Assembly: GCF_950100655.1 (NCBI RefSeq)
Contig: NZ_CATNLY010000005.1
Span: forward strand, 1 to 38,280
Source of the DNA: Pleomorphomonas sp. T1.2MG-36
Lineage (GTDB): Bacteria > Pseudomonadota > Alphaproteobacteria > Rhizobiales > Pleomorphomonadaceae
Length of the DNA stretch: 38,280 nt
Reading direction: 5' to 3'
Positions 7,311-16,624 of the stretch are shown here, piece by piece. The stretch's first letter is position 1; each line of letters starts with the position of its first letter. The position numbers and the translations under genes are program-made. The notes under the pieces were generated by a model. It saw nothing but the letters and a program-made list of their open reading frames with translations. It searched no databases and was not told the origin of the DNA.

Positions 7311-9392
7311 ATGATCTGGTCGATTTCCTTTACGCCCCTGCTGCCCGTGTCCGTCATCGTCGCCGGCGGCGTCATGGCGCTCGCCGTTCTCGCGCTGATG
7401 GCCTTCCGCCGCCGCCCGGGCGTGCTCTTCAGGGCGCTTGCCCTTGCCCTGCTCCTGCTCGGCGCGGCGCGGCCCGAACTGGTCGCCGAGGACCGCAAGG
7501 CCCTCCCCTCCGTGGTGGCACTGGTTGCCGATCGCAGCGCCTCGCAGGCTTTGGCCGGTCGACCGGCCGATACCGACGCCGCCTATGCGGCTCTCAAGGA
7601 GCGCCTGTCCCGTCTTTCGGGCGTCGAACTTCGCGAAGTGCCGGCCGCCGCCACCGACAACGCCGATGGCACGCGCCTTTTCGCCGATGTCGCACGCGCG
7701 CTTTCCGACGTACCCGCCGACCGGATCGGCGGCGTCGCGCTCGTCACGGACGGCCGCATCCACGACGTGCCGACGAGTGTCGCAGGCCTTGGCTTCTCGG
7801 CGCCGGTCCATGTGCTGGTCACCGGCGATCCCGGCGAATACGACCGCCGCATCGAACTGACCTCAAGCCCGAAGTTCGCTCTTGTGCGCTCGACGCAGAG
7901 CCTCAGCTTCCGACTCGTCGATGACGGCCGCTCGCCCGACGGTGCGGCGGTGCCGGTGGTGGTGCGTCGCGACGGCGAGGTCGTGGCGACGGTCGCCATG
8001 GCGCCGGGCGACGAGCGCACCGTCGACATTGCCATACCTCACGCTGGCGACAACATCGTTGAGGTGGAAGCCCCGCCGCTCCCCGGCGAGATTTCGCCGC
8101 TCAACAACACGGAGGTCGCCGTCATCGACGGCGTGCGCCAGGCGCTTCGCGTTTTGCTGGTATCGGGCGAACCGCACGCCGGCGAACGCACCTGGCGCAA
8201 TCTTCTAAAGTCCGACGCGTCGGTCGACCTCGTCCACTTCACCATCCTGCGGCCGCCGGAAAAGCAGGACGGCACGCCGATCGACGAGTTGTCGCTGATC
8301 GCCTTCCCCACCCGCGAACTGTTCGACGAGAAGATCGACGATTTCGACCTGATCATTTTCGACCGCTACGAGAAGCGCGGCGTGCTGCCGCTTCTCTACT
8401 TCGACAACATCGCCCGCTACGTCGCCGACGGCGGGGCGCTGCTGATGGCGACCGGTCCCGATCCGCTCAACGCCGACAGCGTCTACGACAGTCCGCTTGC
8501 GCCCCTTCTGCCGGCCATCCCGGACGGCAACATTGTCGAAACGCCGTTCAAGCCGGCCATCACCCCGCTCGGCGCCCGCCACCCTGTCACGGCGAGCCTG
8601 CCGGGCGGCGATACCGATCCGCCGCGCTGGTCGCGCTGGTTCCGCCTGGTCGAGGCTCGCGAAAGCCGCGGCGATGCGCTGATGTCGGGTCCGGACGGCA
8701 AGCCGCTGCTCGTTCTGTCCCGAGAGGGCAAAGGCCGCGTCGCCATGCTGCTCAGCGATCAGGTCTGGCTGTGGGCGCGCGGCTTCGAGGGCGGCGGTCC
8801 GCATGTCGAACTATTGCGCAACGTCGCACACTGGCTGATGGGCGAGCCCGAGCTCGAGGAGGAGGCGCTTCGCCTTTCCGGGGAAGGCGGCCGCCTCACT
8901 GTCGAACGGCGGACGTTGAAGGACACCGCCGAGCCGGTGACCGTGACATTCCCGGACGGCTCCGAACGGCGAATCGTCGACCTTGCACCGCTCGCCCCCG
9001 GTCGTTTCGGCACGACGCTGGCAGCGCAACTACCCGGCCTTTACAAGGCGAGCGACGGCACGCTCACGGCGCTTGCCCACGTTGGCCCCGCCAACCCGCG
9101 CGAGTTCCGGGCGCTCGTCTCGACCGTGGAGCCGGCCCGTCCCATCGCCGAAGCGACGGGCGGCGCGGCGGTACGGCTCAGGAAGGAAACCGGGGGGCCA
9201 CTGGCCATTCCCACGGTTGCCCTGCGCCGCCCCGCCGCCGGCACCTATTCGGGCGACGGTTGGATCGGGTTCAAGGCGTCGGAGACTTACGAGGTCGCCG
9301 GCATCGACACCGTGCCGGTCTATCTGGGGCTGCTCGCCGGCGCCTTGCTGTTGCTGGCCGTAGGCGGCCTCTGGTGGCGCGAAAGCCGGTAA
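7311..9392 (+). CDS. Membrane protein with VWA-like and glutamine amidotransferase-like regions
   Basis: This 693-residue protein has two N-terminal membrane segments (about residues 10-30 and 38-55) and one near the C-terminus (about 665-685); the body is probably periplasmic. Residues 67-79 read SVVALVADRSASQ, a DxSxS metal site (Asp74, Ser76, Ser78) as in von Willebrand A domains. A central region (about 260-520), with segments such as IARYVADGGALLMATG, resembles the class I glutamine amidotransferase-like fold commonly named in this family, but I see no catalytic triad. It is the last gene of the MoxR operon, 7 bases after the DUF4159 gene. It is probably the intact VWA partner of the ATPase, since its upstream neighbour has a degenerate site. 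Confidence 0.85.
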   Translation: MIWSISFTPLLPVSVIVAGGVMALAVLALMAFRRRPGVLFRALALALLLLGAARPELVAEDRKALPSVVALVADRSASQALAGRPADTDAAYAALKERLSRLSGVELREVPAAATDNADGTRLFADVARALSDVPADRIGGVALVTDGRIHDVPTSVAGLGFSAPVHVLVTGDPGEYDRRIELTSSPKFALVRSTQSLSFRLVDDGRSPDGAAVPVVVRRDGEVVATVAMAPGDERTVDIAIPHAGDNIVEVEAPPLPGEISPLNNTEVAVIDGVRQALRVLLVSGEPHAGERTWRNLLKSDASVDLVHFTILRPPEKQDGTPIDELSLIAFPTRELFDEKIDDFDLIIFDRYEKRGVLPLLYFDNIARYVADGGALLMATGPDPLNADSVYDSPLAPLLPAIPDGNIVETPFKPAITPLGARHPVTASLPGGDTDPPRWSRWFRLVEARESRGDALMSGPDGKPLLVLSREGKGRVAMLLSDQVWLWARGFEGGGPHVELLRNVAHWLMGEPELEEEALRLSGEGGRLTVERRTLKDTAEPVTVTFPDGSERRIVDLAPLAPGRFGTTLAAQLPGLYKASDGTLTALAHVGPANPREFRALVSTVEPARPIAEATGGAAVRLRKETGGPLAIPTVALRRPAAGTYSGDGWIGFKASETYEVAGIDTVPVYLGLLAGALLLLAVGGLWWRESR

Positions 9393-9424
9393 CCGGCCGG
9401 CTCGGTCAGACGGACGGGCCGGTT
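9391..9424. terminator. Possible shared terminator between convergent genes
   Basis: The arms AACCGGCC (9391-9398) and GGCCGGTT (9417-9424) are perfect 8-bp complements with an 18-base loop. They span the 13-base gap between the stop of the MoxR operon and the convergent GNAT gene. The loop is long and no T-run follows, so terminator function is only likely from position. Confidence 0.35.
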
Positions 9425-9990
9425 GCCCTGACCGGGCCGGCGACGCTGTCGGAAGCGCCCGGCGTCAATTCGGCCCAGAGCAAGCGGCCCGGATCGACCG
9501 GTCCCGGCAGTTCCAGTCGACCCGCCGGCACGACGCGAAAACCGAACGGCCAGTAATAGGGAAGATCGCCAACCAGCACGACCAGCCTGTGGTGCCGCTG
9601 CCGTGCCGCCTCCATGGAAAGCCGCATCAGCGCCTTGCCGACGCCGAGGCTCTTGAGCGCCGGCAACACGGCGAGCGGACCAAGCAACAGCGCAGGCGTT
9701 TCGCCCACCACGATCGCGGTCAGCCGCACCGAACCGATGACGTTCCCCCGGTAGACGGCAACAAGGCTCGTCGGACCGTCGGGAGCATGGCCCTCACGCA
9801 GACGGAACGCCGTGCGGCTGTAGCGGCCGGGGCCGAAGGTCACGTCGTGGATGGCGTCGATGGCGGCGGCATCATCGGCCGCTTCGGGACGAAAGACGAC
9901 GTCCTCGAGCGCGAAGGTATCGATGGAGCGGACAAGCGAGAGATCGATGGCGGTCATGTCGAACCGTGGAAAAGCGGGGTGCGGCGCCAT
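9406..9990 (-). CDS. GNAT family N-acetyltransferase
   Basis: This 194-residue protein has the YhbS-like GNAT layout. FRPEAADDAAAIDAIHDVTFG is the N-terminal beta strand and helix. LLLGPLAVLPALKSLGVGKALM is the acetyl-CoA binding core, with the LGVGKAL pyrophosphate loop at about residues 114-120. VVLVGDLPYYWPFGF is the C-terminal strand typical of this subgroup. The substrate cannot be predicted. The ATG at 9990 is kept; an internal ATG at 9957 would remove 11 residues and neither has a strong ribosome site. The gene converges on the MoxR operon and lies downstream of cydC with a 176-base gap. Confidence 0.85.
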   Translation of the reverse strand: MAPHPAFPRFDMTAIDLSLVRSIDTFALEDVVFRPEAADDAAAIDAIHDVTFGPGRYSRTAFRLREGHAPDGPTSLVAVYRGNVIGSVRLTAIVVGETPALLLGPLAVLPALKSLGVGKALMRLSMEAARQRHHRLVVLVGDLPYYWPFGFRVVPAGRLELPGPVDPGRLLWAELTPGASDSVAGPVRATGPSV

Positions 9991-10166
9991 CGATCCGCAA
10001 TCCCCGAGGGGTCGACCGATCAGACGCAGGAAAACGCGAAAGCGCGCTCAAAAGCGCGTGCGTCGCGTCGTCGTCGCTGATCGTGACCGAAGAGCATGCA
10101 ACTCTCCCAAAAGGTTCGCAGCCCCTTAGCATGGTGGAGATGGGCGCACAAGCGCCGCGTTCTCCG
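9991..10166 (-). other. Gap between cydC and the GNAT gene with a small hairpin
   Basis: No gene is seen in these 176 bases. On the minus strand a short stem, CGCGCT with AGCGCG (10058-10043) around a 4-base loop, is followed by CTTTCG. It is a possible weak terminator for the cyd operon. The promoter of the GNAT gene should also lie here, but no convincing hexamers are seen. Confidence 0.35.
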
Positions 10167-11849
10167 TCAGACCGCAGAAGATGCGGGATTCGAGACGATC
10201 CGGCCACCGTCGAGTTGCACGACGCGGTCCATACGGTGAAGCGCGGCGCGGGCATGGGTGATCATGATGACCGTCCGGCCGGCCATCCGGTCGAGCACAC
10301 GATCGAGAACGGCGGCTTCCGTCTCGGGATCAAGACCCTCGCCCGGCTCGTCGAGAACGAGTATGTCCGGATCGAGCAGCAGAACGCGGGCAATGGCCAC
10401 GCGACGCGCCTCGCCACCCGACAACGTCGCCCCCGCGACTCCGACCGGCGTCGCGAGCCCCTCGGGCAACCGGGCGACAAAATCGGCGAGCCCGGCCACA
10501 TCGAGAACGGTGGCGAGCTCGTCGGCTGTGGCCGACGGACGGCCGAGGCGGAGATTGTCTTCGAGCGTCGTGGTGAAGAGATGCGGCTTCTGCGGCACCA
10601 CGCCGATCGTCTTGCGGACGTCTGCAAGCGTGAGGTCTTTGAGCGGCGTGCCGCCGAGTCGGATCTCGCCCGCGCCGGGATCGCGCAACCTGGCGAGCAG
10701 GGCGACCACCGACGACTTGCCGGCGCCACTTTCGCCGACAAGCGCCACGTGACAGCCGCCGGGAATGTCGAGTGTCACATCATCGAGCGCCGGCCGGACA
10801 GCCCCCGGATAGCGTAGCGTCACGCCATCGAAGTTGATGTCGCGCCCTTGGGGCATCGGCCTGGGATCGGTGCGCTCGATGACCGGCGGCTTGCGATCGA
10901 GGATTGCGAACAGCCGGCGCGCCGAGGCGAGGGTCGATGCGACGCCGAGAAAGGCCGCCGGCAACCCCATAAACGCCTCAGCCGCCGACAGCGACAGGAG
11001 TGCCGCCATCGCCAGATCCGGGCCGGCCATGCGGCCCGCGGCCACGAGCGGCACGCCTATGGCAAGCGCCACGATCAGGGCCAGATCGCCGGAGAGCCGT
11101 CCAAGTGCTTGCCCGAAGGCGGCTCTGCGAGCCAGCCGGCGCTCGACCTCGATGAGCGAGCCCATCGCCTGGACAAGCCGGTCGCGATGCTCGGCGAAGG
11201 CGCCAGTGACCATGAGCGGCAGCAGGCCGGAGAGATCGTCGACCACCAGCCGGCGGAGATCGGCCGACTGTGCCGTCAGCGCCCGGCCCGGGCCTGACGC
11301 GGCCACGGCGGCGAACGCCGGGGCCAGAAGGCCGCACCCGGCGAGAACCGCGATGACGCCGGCCGATAGCGGCCCATCTTGCAGAAACAGCACCAGCCCC
11401 ACGGCGGCGAGCGTCAGCAAAGCGACGGCCAACGGCGACAGGAGTCGCAGGAACGTCAGCTCGAGACGGTCGATATCGGCCTTGAGGCGAGCGAGCAGGT
11501 CGCCCGAGCGGAGATCGTCGAGAGCGGCCGGAGCGAGCGGCACCATCTTGGCGAACAGATGGGTGCGCGTGTCGGCGAGAAGGCGCAAGGTCGCTTCATG
11601 GCCGGTCACCCGGTCGATGTAGCGGCCGCCGGTCCGCAGGATGGCCAGTCCCCGGATGATCGCCGCCGGGGTGAAATAGTTCATGGTGACGCCGGCAAGA
11701 CCAGCCGCCGCCATGGCGGTGATGAACCATCCGGACACCGCCATCAATCCGACATTGGCGAGCGTCGCCACGAGCGACACCAACATCGACAGCAGGATCC
11801 ATCCGACAAGCCGTCGATAGAGGCCGAGGAGACGGAACAGATCTCTCAC
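10167..11849 (-). CDS. cydC: Thiol reductant ABC exporter subunit CydC
   Basis: This 560-residue fused ABC half-transporter has an N-terminal membrane domain (six helices within about residues 15-300) and a C-terminal ATPase. The ATPase carries Walker A GESGAGKSS near residue 373, the LSGGEARR signature and Walker B ILVLDEPGEGLD. With CydD it forms the heterodimer that exports glutathione or cysteine to the periplasm, which is needed for assembly of cytochrome bd. Its ATG overlaps the cydD stop (11846-11849, ATGA). It is the last gene of the cyd cluster. The Walker B tail EGLD differs from the textbook but keeps the catalytic Glu. Confidence 0.94.
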   Translation of the reverse strand: MRDLFRLLGLYRRLVGWILLSMLVSLVATLANVGLMAVSGWFITAMAAAGLAGVTMNYFTPAAIIRGLAILRTGGRYIDRVTGHEATLRLLADTRTHLFAKMVPLAPAALDDLRSGDLLARLKADIDRLELTFLRLLSPLAVALLTLAAVGLVLFLQDGPLSAGVIAVLAGCGLLAPAFAAVAASGPGRALTAQSADLRRLVVDDLSGLLPLMVTGAFAEHRDRLVQAMGSLIEVERRLARRAAFGQALGRLSGDLALIVALAIGVPLVAAGRMAGPDLAMAALLSLSAAEAFMGLPAAFLGVASTLASARRLFAILDRKPPVIERTDPRPMPQGRDINFDGVTLRYPGAVRPALDDVTLDIPGGCHVALVGESGAGKSSVVALLARLRDPGAGEIRLGGTPLKDLTLADVRKTIGVVPQKPHLFTTTLEDNLRLGRPSATADELATVLDVAGLADFVARLPEGLATPVGVAGATLSGGEARRVAIARVLLLDPDILVLDEPGEGLDPETEAAVLDRVLDRMAGRTVIMITHARAALHRMDRVVQLDGGRIVSNPASSAV

Positions 11850-13567
11850 GCCGCGCCTCCAACATCCAAGGTCGCCAGCATGGCGGCAAAGGCGCCGCCG
11901 CGCGCCTTGAGCTCATCCGGCCTTCCCTCCTCGACAAGCCGCCCGCCGGAGAGAACCAGCACCCGATCGGCGGCTTCCACGGTCTTGAGGCGATGGGCGA
12001 TGGTGAGGCGTGTCCGACCGGCGGACAGCGCGGCGATCGCTTCGCCCACCGCCGCCTCGGTGGCGGCGTCGAGATGGGCGGTCGGCTCGTCCATCAGGAC
12101 CAGAGGAGCCGGGGCGAAGAAGGCGCGGGCGAGCATCAGCCGTTGTGCTTCCCCTCCCGAAAGACCGGCGCCATCTTCGCCGAGCCGGCTGTCCGCGCCA
12201 TGGGGAAGGCGGCCCACGAACTCGTCGGCACGTGCGGCCCTCAGCGCCGCCGCGACATCGCCGGGCCGGCCCATGGCGACGTTTTCGGCGATGGATGCGT
12301 CGAACAGGAAGGCGCGCTGCGGCAGGAAGGCGATACGGCGCCTGACGTCGGCAAGATCGAGCGAGGCAAGCGGACGGTCACCGATGAGGATGGTTCCCGC
12401 CACGGGCTCCAGAAATCCGGCGATCAACGACAGGATCGTCGACTTGCCGGCGCCGCTCTCGCCGACAATCGCTACCTGCTCGCCGGGCCGGATCTCGAAA
12501 CTGACGCCGTCGAGGGCGAGACGTTCGCCGCCGTAGCTGGCCGAGACATTGTCAAAGCGCACGGACACCGCGCCTCTGGCGGCAAACGGTTCGCCGACGG
12601 ATCGCTCGGGCACCGGCCGCGCCAGAAAATCGGCAAGCCGCTCGGCGGCGGCCACCGCTTCCATGCGCGCATGCCGCTCGGTGCCCAGTGTGCGGAGCGG
12701 CGCGTAGAACAGCGGCGCGAGCAACAACACGGTGAGACCGTCGACAAAGGCGACTTCGCCCCACAGGAGGCGGAACCCGATCAGCACCGCCGTCACCGCG
12801 ATGGAAACTGTGGCGAAGAACTCGAGAACCAGCGCCGACAGGAAAGCGAGGCGCAGCACCTTCATGGTCTCGCGGCGATAGCCGTCGGCCGTCCGGGCGA
12901 CGAGAGCCACCTCGCGCTTGGCCGCGCCGAGCAGCACGAGATCGGCGAGACCGGCAACGGCGTCGAGAAGATGGCCGCCGAGCCGCGCCATCGACGCCCA
13001 TTGCCGCTGGTTGGCCCGTTCGGCCGACCGTCCGGCCAGCACCATGAACAAGGGCAACAGCGGCAACGTCACCGCGAAGGTCACTGCCGACCGCCAGTCG
13101 ACCGGCAATACGGCGAGAAGAATTGCGACGGGCAACACGGCGACCGTGGCGGTTGCCGGCAGCCATTGGCGCCAATAGGGCTCGATTCCGGAAACGGCGT
13201 CGGTCAGCGTGGTTGCCAAGTCGCCGGTGGCGGTGCCGGAGAGACGTACCGGCCCCAGCGCCGCAACATGATCGAGCAACCTAGCGAACAAGCTCTTTCG
13301 CGCCCGTGCCGACACCGCGAAGCCGATCTGCGCGCCGGCATAGCCGAGGGCCGCCTTGACAAGGGCGATGCCGAGAAGCTGAGCGAGCGCGGGCAGGACG
13401 GCGGCAAGATCGGCGCCGCGAAAGACCGCCGCATCTATGACGCGGGCGGTGATGAAGGCGGCGGCCACCCCCAGCAGCCCTTCGGCAACGGCAGCGGCAA
13501 GCAGAAGCGCCGTTTCCTTTCGCACGCTGGCCGAAAGGTCTTCGAGAAGGGTCTCGGGTTTGCTCAT
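11846..13567 (-). CDS. cydD: Thiol reductant ABC exporter subunit CydD
   Basis: This protein of about 573 residues is the second half of the CydDC exporter. A six-helix membrane domain is followed by an ATPase with GESGAGKST near residue 368, LSGGEAQRLMLARAF and VLMDEPTAHLD. I chose the ATG at 13567 (MSKPETLLEDL); a GTG at 13615 in the same frame would add 16 residues and neither start has a clear ribosome site. The gene lies 172 bases after cydX, and that gap holds two strong hairpins, so its expression may be set apart from cydABX. The cydABX-then-cydDC order is the reverse of the frequent cydDC-cydAB order. Confidence 0.93.
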   Translation of the reverse strand: MSKPETLLEDLSASVRKETALLLAAAVAEGLLGVAAAFITARVIDAAVFRGADLAAVLPALAQLLGIALVKAALGYAGAQIGFAVSARARKSLFARLLDHVAALGPVRLSGTATGDLATTLTDAVSGIEPYWRQWLPATATVAVLPVAILLAVLPVDWRSAVTFAVTLPLLPLFMVLAGRSAERANQRQWASMARLGGHLLDAVAGLADLVLLGAAKREVALVARTADGYRRETMKVLRLAFLSALVLEFFATVSIAVTAVLIGFRLLWGEVAFVDGLTVLLLAPLFYAPLRTLGTERHARMEAVAAAERLADFLARPVPERSVGEPFAARGAVSVRFDNVSASYGGERLALDGVSFEIRPGEQVAIVGESGAGKSTILSLIAGFLEPVAGTILIGDRPLASLDLADVRRRIAFLPQRAFLFDASIAENVAMGRPGDVAAALRAARADEFVGRLPHGADSRLGEDGAGLSGGEAQRLMLARAFFAPAPLVLMDEPTAHLDAATEAAVGEAIAALSAGRTRLTIAHRLKTVEAADRVLVLSGGRLVEEGRPDELKARGGAFAAMLATLDVGGAA

Positions 13568-13670
13568 GCGGAAAGAACGGGCCGGTGCTTCGAATGGGGC
13601 AAGCCGGATTGCCACGCGCCGATCGGAACCGCAAGGGCGGAGGCCTTCACTTGGGCGCGATTGGAAAGAC

Positions 13671-13703
13671 GGCCGGCACGGGGGCGGGACAACCGTGCCG
13701 GCC
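13671..13703 (-). terminator. Strong hairpin, distal of two between cydX and cydD
   Basis: The arms GGCCGGCACGG (13671-13681) and CCGTGCCGGCC (13693-13703) form a perfect 11-bp stem with an 11-base loop. In the direction of cyd transcription it is followed by GTCTTTCC, only a short pyrimidine run. It is probably an attenuator, partial terminator or 3' stabiliser for the cydABX message. Confidence 0.6.
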
Positions 13704-13707
13704 CGGT

Positions 13708-13731
13708 GGCGCGGCGGAGAGGCGCCGCGCC
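13708..13731 (-). terminator. Strong hairpin directly downstream of cydX
   Basis: The arms GGCGCGGCG (13708-13716) and CGCCGCGCC (13723-13731) form a perfect 9-bp stem with a 6-base loop, starting 9 bases past the cydX stop codon. It has no T-run and sits in tandem with a second stem 4 bases further on, so together they probably reduce read-through into cydD. Confidence 0.55.
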
Positions 13732-13739
13732 GGGCTGTG

Positions 13740-13850
13740 TCATTTGGACGCGTCGATGTCGAGACCGTCCTGGAATTCGAACCACATGACGTTGATCACG
13801 CCGATCGCGGCCGCCGCCGTGACACCGAGGATCCAGGCAAAATACCACAT
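13740..13850 (-). CDS. cydX: Cytochrome bd oxidase small subunit CydX
   Basis: This 36-residue peptide starts MWYFAWILGV, the hallmark of CydX/YbgT, continues with a single membrane helix (about residues 4-24) and ends with FEFQDGLDIDASK, where the acidic E/D-rich tail is also typical. CydX binds CydA and stabilises the haem groups of cytochrome bd in the inner membrane. A good ribosome site (AAGGAGAA) lies 6 bases before the ATG. It sits 16 bases after cydB, as expected. Confidence 0.93.
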   Translation of the reverse strand: MWYFAWILGVTAAAAIGVINVMWFEFQDGLDIDASK

Positions 13851-13866
13851 TGTCCGTTCTCCTTAG

Positions 13867-15018
13867 TCAGTAGGCCGAGTGCGAGCGGGCGGAAATCTCT
13901 TCCGTCGTGACGCGCCCCCACATCCGCCAGTAGCACCAAACGGTGTAGGCGAGCACGATCGGCAGGAAGATCACCACGGCCCAGAACATGACGTTGAGCG
14001 TCAGATGACTGGAGGTGGCGTCCCACACGGTCAGGCTGGAGTTCGGATCGAGGCTCGACGGCATCACGAAGGGGAACATCGAGAGTCCGGCCGTGCCGAT
14101 GATGCCGGCCAGGCCGAGTGCCGATGTGACGAACGCGAAGCCGGGACGATTGGCTTTTGCCAGGAGAGCCGTCAGCAGCGGCCCCAGAAGGCCGATGACC
14201 GGCGCCAGGATCGCAATTGGCATCGTCGTGTAGATATCCAGCAAGGCGCCGGACGCCACCACCACCTGCTTGTTGAGCGGGTTGGGCATGGCATCGAGCG
14301 GCGGCTGCGACACGATGCGGTAGCCGTCGATGCCGAGCCAGACCCAGACCCCGGCGACGGCAAACAACACGGCGATGACCGGCGACAACCGGACCGCCAG
14401 CGCCCGCGACCGCGCCGCCACCTCTCCGGAAGCGCGGAGTTGCAGCCAGATGGCGCCGTGCGCGACCAGCATGCCCAGCGAGATCAGCCCCGCCAGAAGC
14501 GCGAAGGGGTTGAGCAGCGGCAGCAGGGCGAAGATGAACGAACCCTGGTAATGAACGCGCAGCAGTTCGTCCAGGCGGAAGGGCACGCCCTGCAGCAGGT
14601 TGCCGAAGGCGACGCCGAAGATCAGCGCCGGAATGGCGCCACCGGCAAACAGCCCCCAGTCCCAGGCGTTACGCCACTTCGGATTGTCGAGCTTCGAACG
14701 GTAATCGAAACCAACCGGCCGGAAGAACAGGGCGAACAGCACGAGCAGCATCGCCATGTAGAAGCCGGAAAAGGCAGCGGCGTAAACGGCGGGCCAAGCG
14801 GCGAAGATGGCGCCGCCGGCGGTGATCAGCCACACCTGATTGCCGTCCCAGTGGGGGCCGACGGTGTTGATGGCAATCCGCCGCTCGGCGTCGGTCTTGG
14901 CGACGAAGGGCAAAAGCGAACCCACGCCCATGTCCATGCCGTCGGTGATGGCGAAGCCGATCAGCAGGGCGCCGACCAGAATCCACCAGATGAACTTCAG
15001 GATTTCATAATCGAACAT
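13867..15018 (-). CDS. cydB: Cytochrome d ubiquinol oxidase subunit II (CydB)
   Basis: This 383-residue integral membrane protein is subunit II of cytochrome bd quinol oxidase. The N-terminus FDYEILKFIWWILVGALL, the GFAITDGMDMGVGSLLP stretch and the GPHWDGNQVWLITAGG motif are family hallmarks. About eight to nine membrane helices are evident. Length and motifs match the canonical family. It starts 10 bases after the cydA stop, with GAGG ahead of the ATG. CydB does not bind haem itself but stabilises CydA. Confidence 0.96.
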   Translation of the reverse strand: MFDYEILKFIWWILVGALLIGFAITDGMDMGVGSLLPFVAKTDAERRIAINTVGPHWDGNQVWLITAGGAIFAAWPAVYAAAFSGFYMAMLLVLFALFFRPVGFDYRSKLDNPKWRNAWDWGLFAGGAIPALIFGVAFGNLLQGVPFRLDELLRVHYQGSFIFALLPLLNPFALLAGLISLGMLVAHGAIWLQLRASGEVAARSRALAVRLSPVIAVLFAVAGVWVWLGIDGYRIVSQPPLDAMPNPLNKQVVVASGALLDIYTTMPIAILAPVIGLLGPLLTALLAKANRPGFAFVTSALGLAGIIGTAGLSMFPFVMPSSLDPNSSLTVWDATSSHLTLNVMFWAVVIFLPIVLAYTVWCYWRMWGRVTTEEISARSHSAY

Positions 15019-15028
15019 GGTGCTTTCC

Positions 15029-16612
15029 TCACTCTGCCGCTGCGACGCGGATCGATTCCGGCATCTGAGTTTCGAAGTGGTAGCGGCCGGTACCGAGCGA
15101 ACTCGGGCCGAGGCGAGCGAACTTGAACATCAGGTAGACCTCGATCACCAGAAGGCCGGTGTAGAGCACCAGGAAGCCGGTCAACGAGAAGATCAGGTCG
15201 GTGATGGTGAGACTCGACGTGCCGAGGAAGGTCGGCAGCACTTCGCCGATCGCCCAGGGCTGACGGCCGAACTCGGCGACGAACCAGCCAAGTTCGCAGG
15301 CAAGCCAAGGCAACGGCAAGGCCCACAACGCGGCCCTGAGCAACCAGCGATTCTTCTCATGGCTGCGCCGGGCGCTGACGTAGAAGGCCGACGCGAAGAC
15401 GACCAGCATGATGAAGCCGAAGCCGACCATGAAGCGGAAGGCCCAGAACAGCGGCCAGACCTTGGGAATGGTGCTGTCGGCAGCGGCTTGAATCTGCTCC
15501 TCGGTGGCGGTGGCCGGATCCTCGACGAACTGCTTCAGCAGAAGGCCGAAGCCGATGTCCTTGGCATGCGCATCGAACACCGCGCGCGTCTCAGGCGTGG
15601 TGTCGCCGCCGCGGATCTTGATCATCGCCGCGTAGCCTTCCTGGCCCGAACGGATGCGGGCGAGATGCTCGTTGCGGAGATCGTTGAGGCCGTGCACCGG
15701 CTTGTCGAGCGACCGGGTGGCAATGAGGCCGAGAGCATAGGGGATCTCGATCGCACCGTGGGTGACCTTTTCCTCCTGCGAGGGGAAACCGATCAAGTTG
15801 AACGGTGCCGGGGCCGGCTGGGTCTCCCACTCGCCCTCGATGGCGGCAAGCTTGACCTTCTGCACGTCGCCGAGTTCGTAGCCGCTCTCGTCGCCGAGCA
15901 CGATGACCGAAAGGCAGGAGGCAAGGCCAAAGCCGGCAGCGACGGCGAACGAGCGCTTGGCGAAGGCGACATCACGCCCCTTCAGGAGATACCAGGATGA
16001 AATGGCCAGCACGAACATCGAGGCGGTGGTGTAGCCGGCAGCGACGGTATGGACGAACTTGACCTGGGCCACCGGATTGAACACCACCTCGGCGAACGAC
16101 TGCATCTCCATGCGCATCGTCTCGGGCGAGAAGATGGAGCCGACCGGATTCTGCATCCAGCCGTTGGCGACCAGGATCCAGAGGGCCGACAGGTTGGAGC
16201 CGATCGCCGTCAGGAAGGTGACCGCCAGATGCTGCCGCTTGGTAAGCCGCTCCCATCCGAGGAAGAACAGGCCGATGAACGTCGATTCGAGGAAGAAGGC
16301 CATCAGACCTTCGATGGCCAGCGGCGCACCGAAGATGTCGCCCACATAATGCGAGTAGTAGGACCAGTTCGTGCCGAACTGGAACTCCATGGTGAGACCG
16401 GTCGTGACGCCCAGGGCGAAATTGATGCCGAACAGCTTGCCCCAGAACTTGGTCATGTCCCGGTAGATTTCCTTGCCGGTCATCACATAGACGGTTTCCA
16501 TGATGACCAGCAGCCAGGTGAGCCCCAGCGTCAACGGCACGAAGATGAAGTGGTACATTGCCGTGGCGGCGAACTGCCAGCGCGACAACTCCACGAATGT
16601 CTGATCGAACAT
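15029..16612 (-). CDS. cydA: Cytochrome ubiquinol oxidase subunit I (CydA)
   Basis: This 527-residue haem-bearing subunit of cytochrome bd oxidises quinol and reduces oxygen with high affinity. Visible ligands are His21 (AMYHF, haem b595), His187 ([10 protein letters not shown]) and the Met of RFMVGFG (haem b558), and Glu100 and Glu108 in the proton channel ([13 protein letters not shown]). The quinol-loop motif [11 protein letters not shown] and the long Q-loop segment [13 protein letters not shown] mark a canonical bd enzyme rather than the cyanide-insensitive CioA type. I chose the ATG at 16612 (MFDQTFVEL) because family members begin at this point; an in-frame ATG at 16624 would add four residues. 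It heads the minus-strand operon and is divergent from an Rrf2 regulator. Confidence 0.96.
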   Translation of the reverse strand: MFDQTFVELSRWQFAATAMYHFIFVPLTLGLTWLLVIMETVYVMTGKEIYRDMTKFWGKLFGINFALGVTTGLTMEFQFGTNWSYYSHYVGDIFGAPLAIEGLMAFFLESTFIGLFFLGWERLTKRQHLAVTFLTAIGSNLSALWILVANGWMQNPVGSIFSPETMRMEMQSFAEVVFNPVAQVKFVHTVAAGYTTASMFVLAISSWYLLKGRDVAFAKRSFAVAAGFGLASCLSVIVLGDESGYELGDVQKVKLAAIEGEWETQPAPAPFNLIGFPSQEEKVTHGAIEIPYALGLIATRSLDKPVHGLNDLRNEHLARIRSGQEGYAAMIKIRGGDTTPETRAVFDAHAKDIGFGLLLKQFVEDPATATEEQIQAAADSTIPKVWPLFWAFRFMVGFGFIMLVVFASAFYVSARRSHEKNRWLLRAALWALPLPWLACELGWFVAEFGRQPWAIGEVLPTFLGTSSLTITDLIFSLTGFLVLYTGLLVIEVYLMFKFARLGPSSLGTGRYHFETQMPESIRVAAAE

Positions 16613-16624
16613 GATGGTCGACAT

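Noticed and set aside
11993..13789. 598-residue plus-strand open frame
   Set aside because: It is antisense to cydD, composed mostly of Gly/Arg/Gln/His as expected from the reverse strand of a GC-rich gene, with no recognisable motif.
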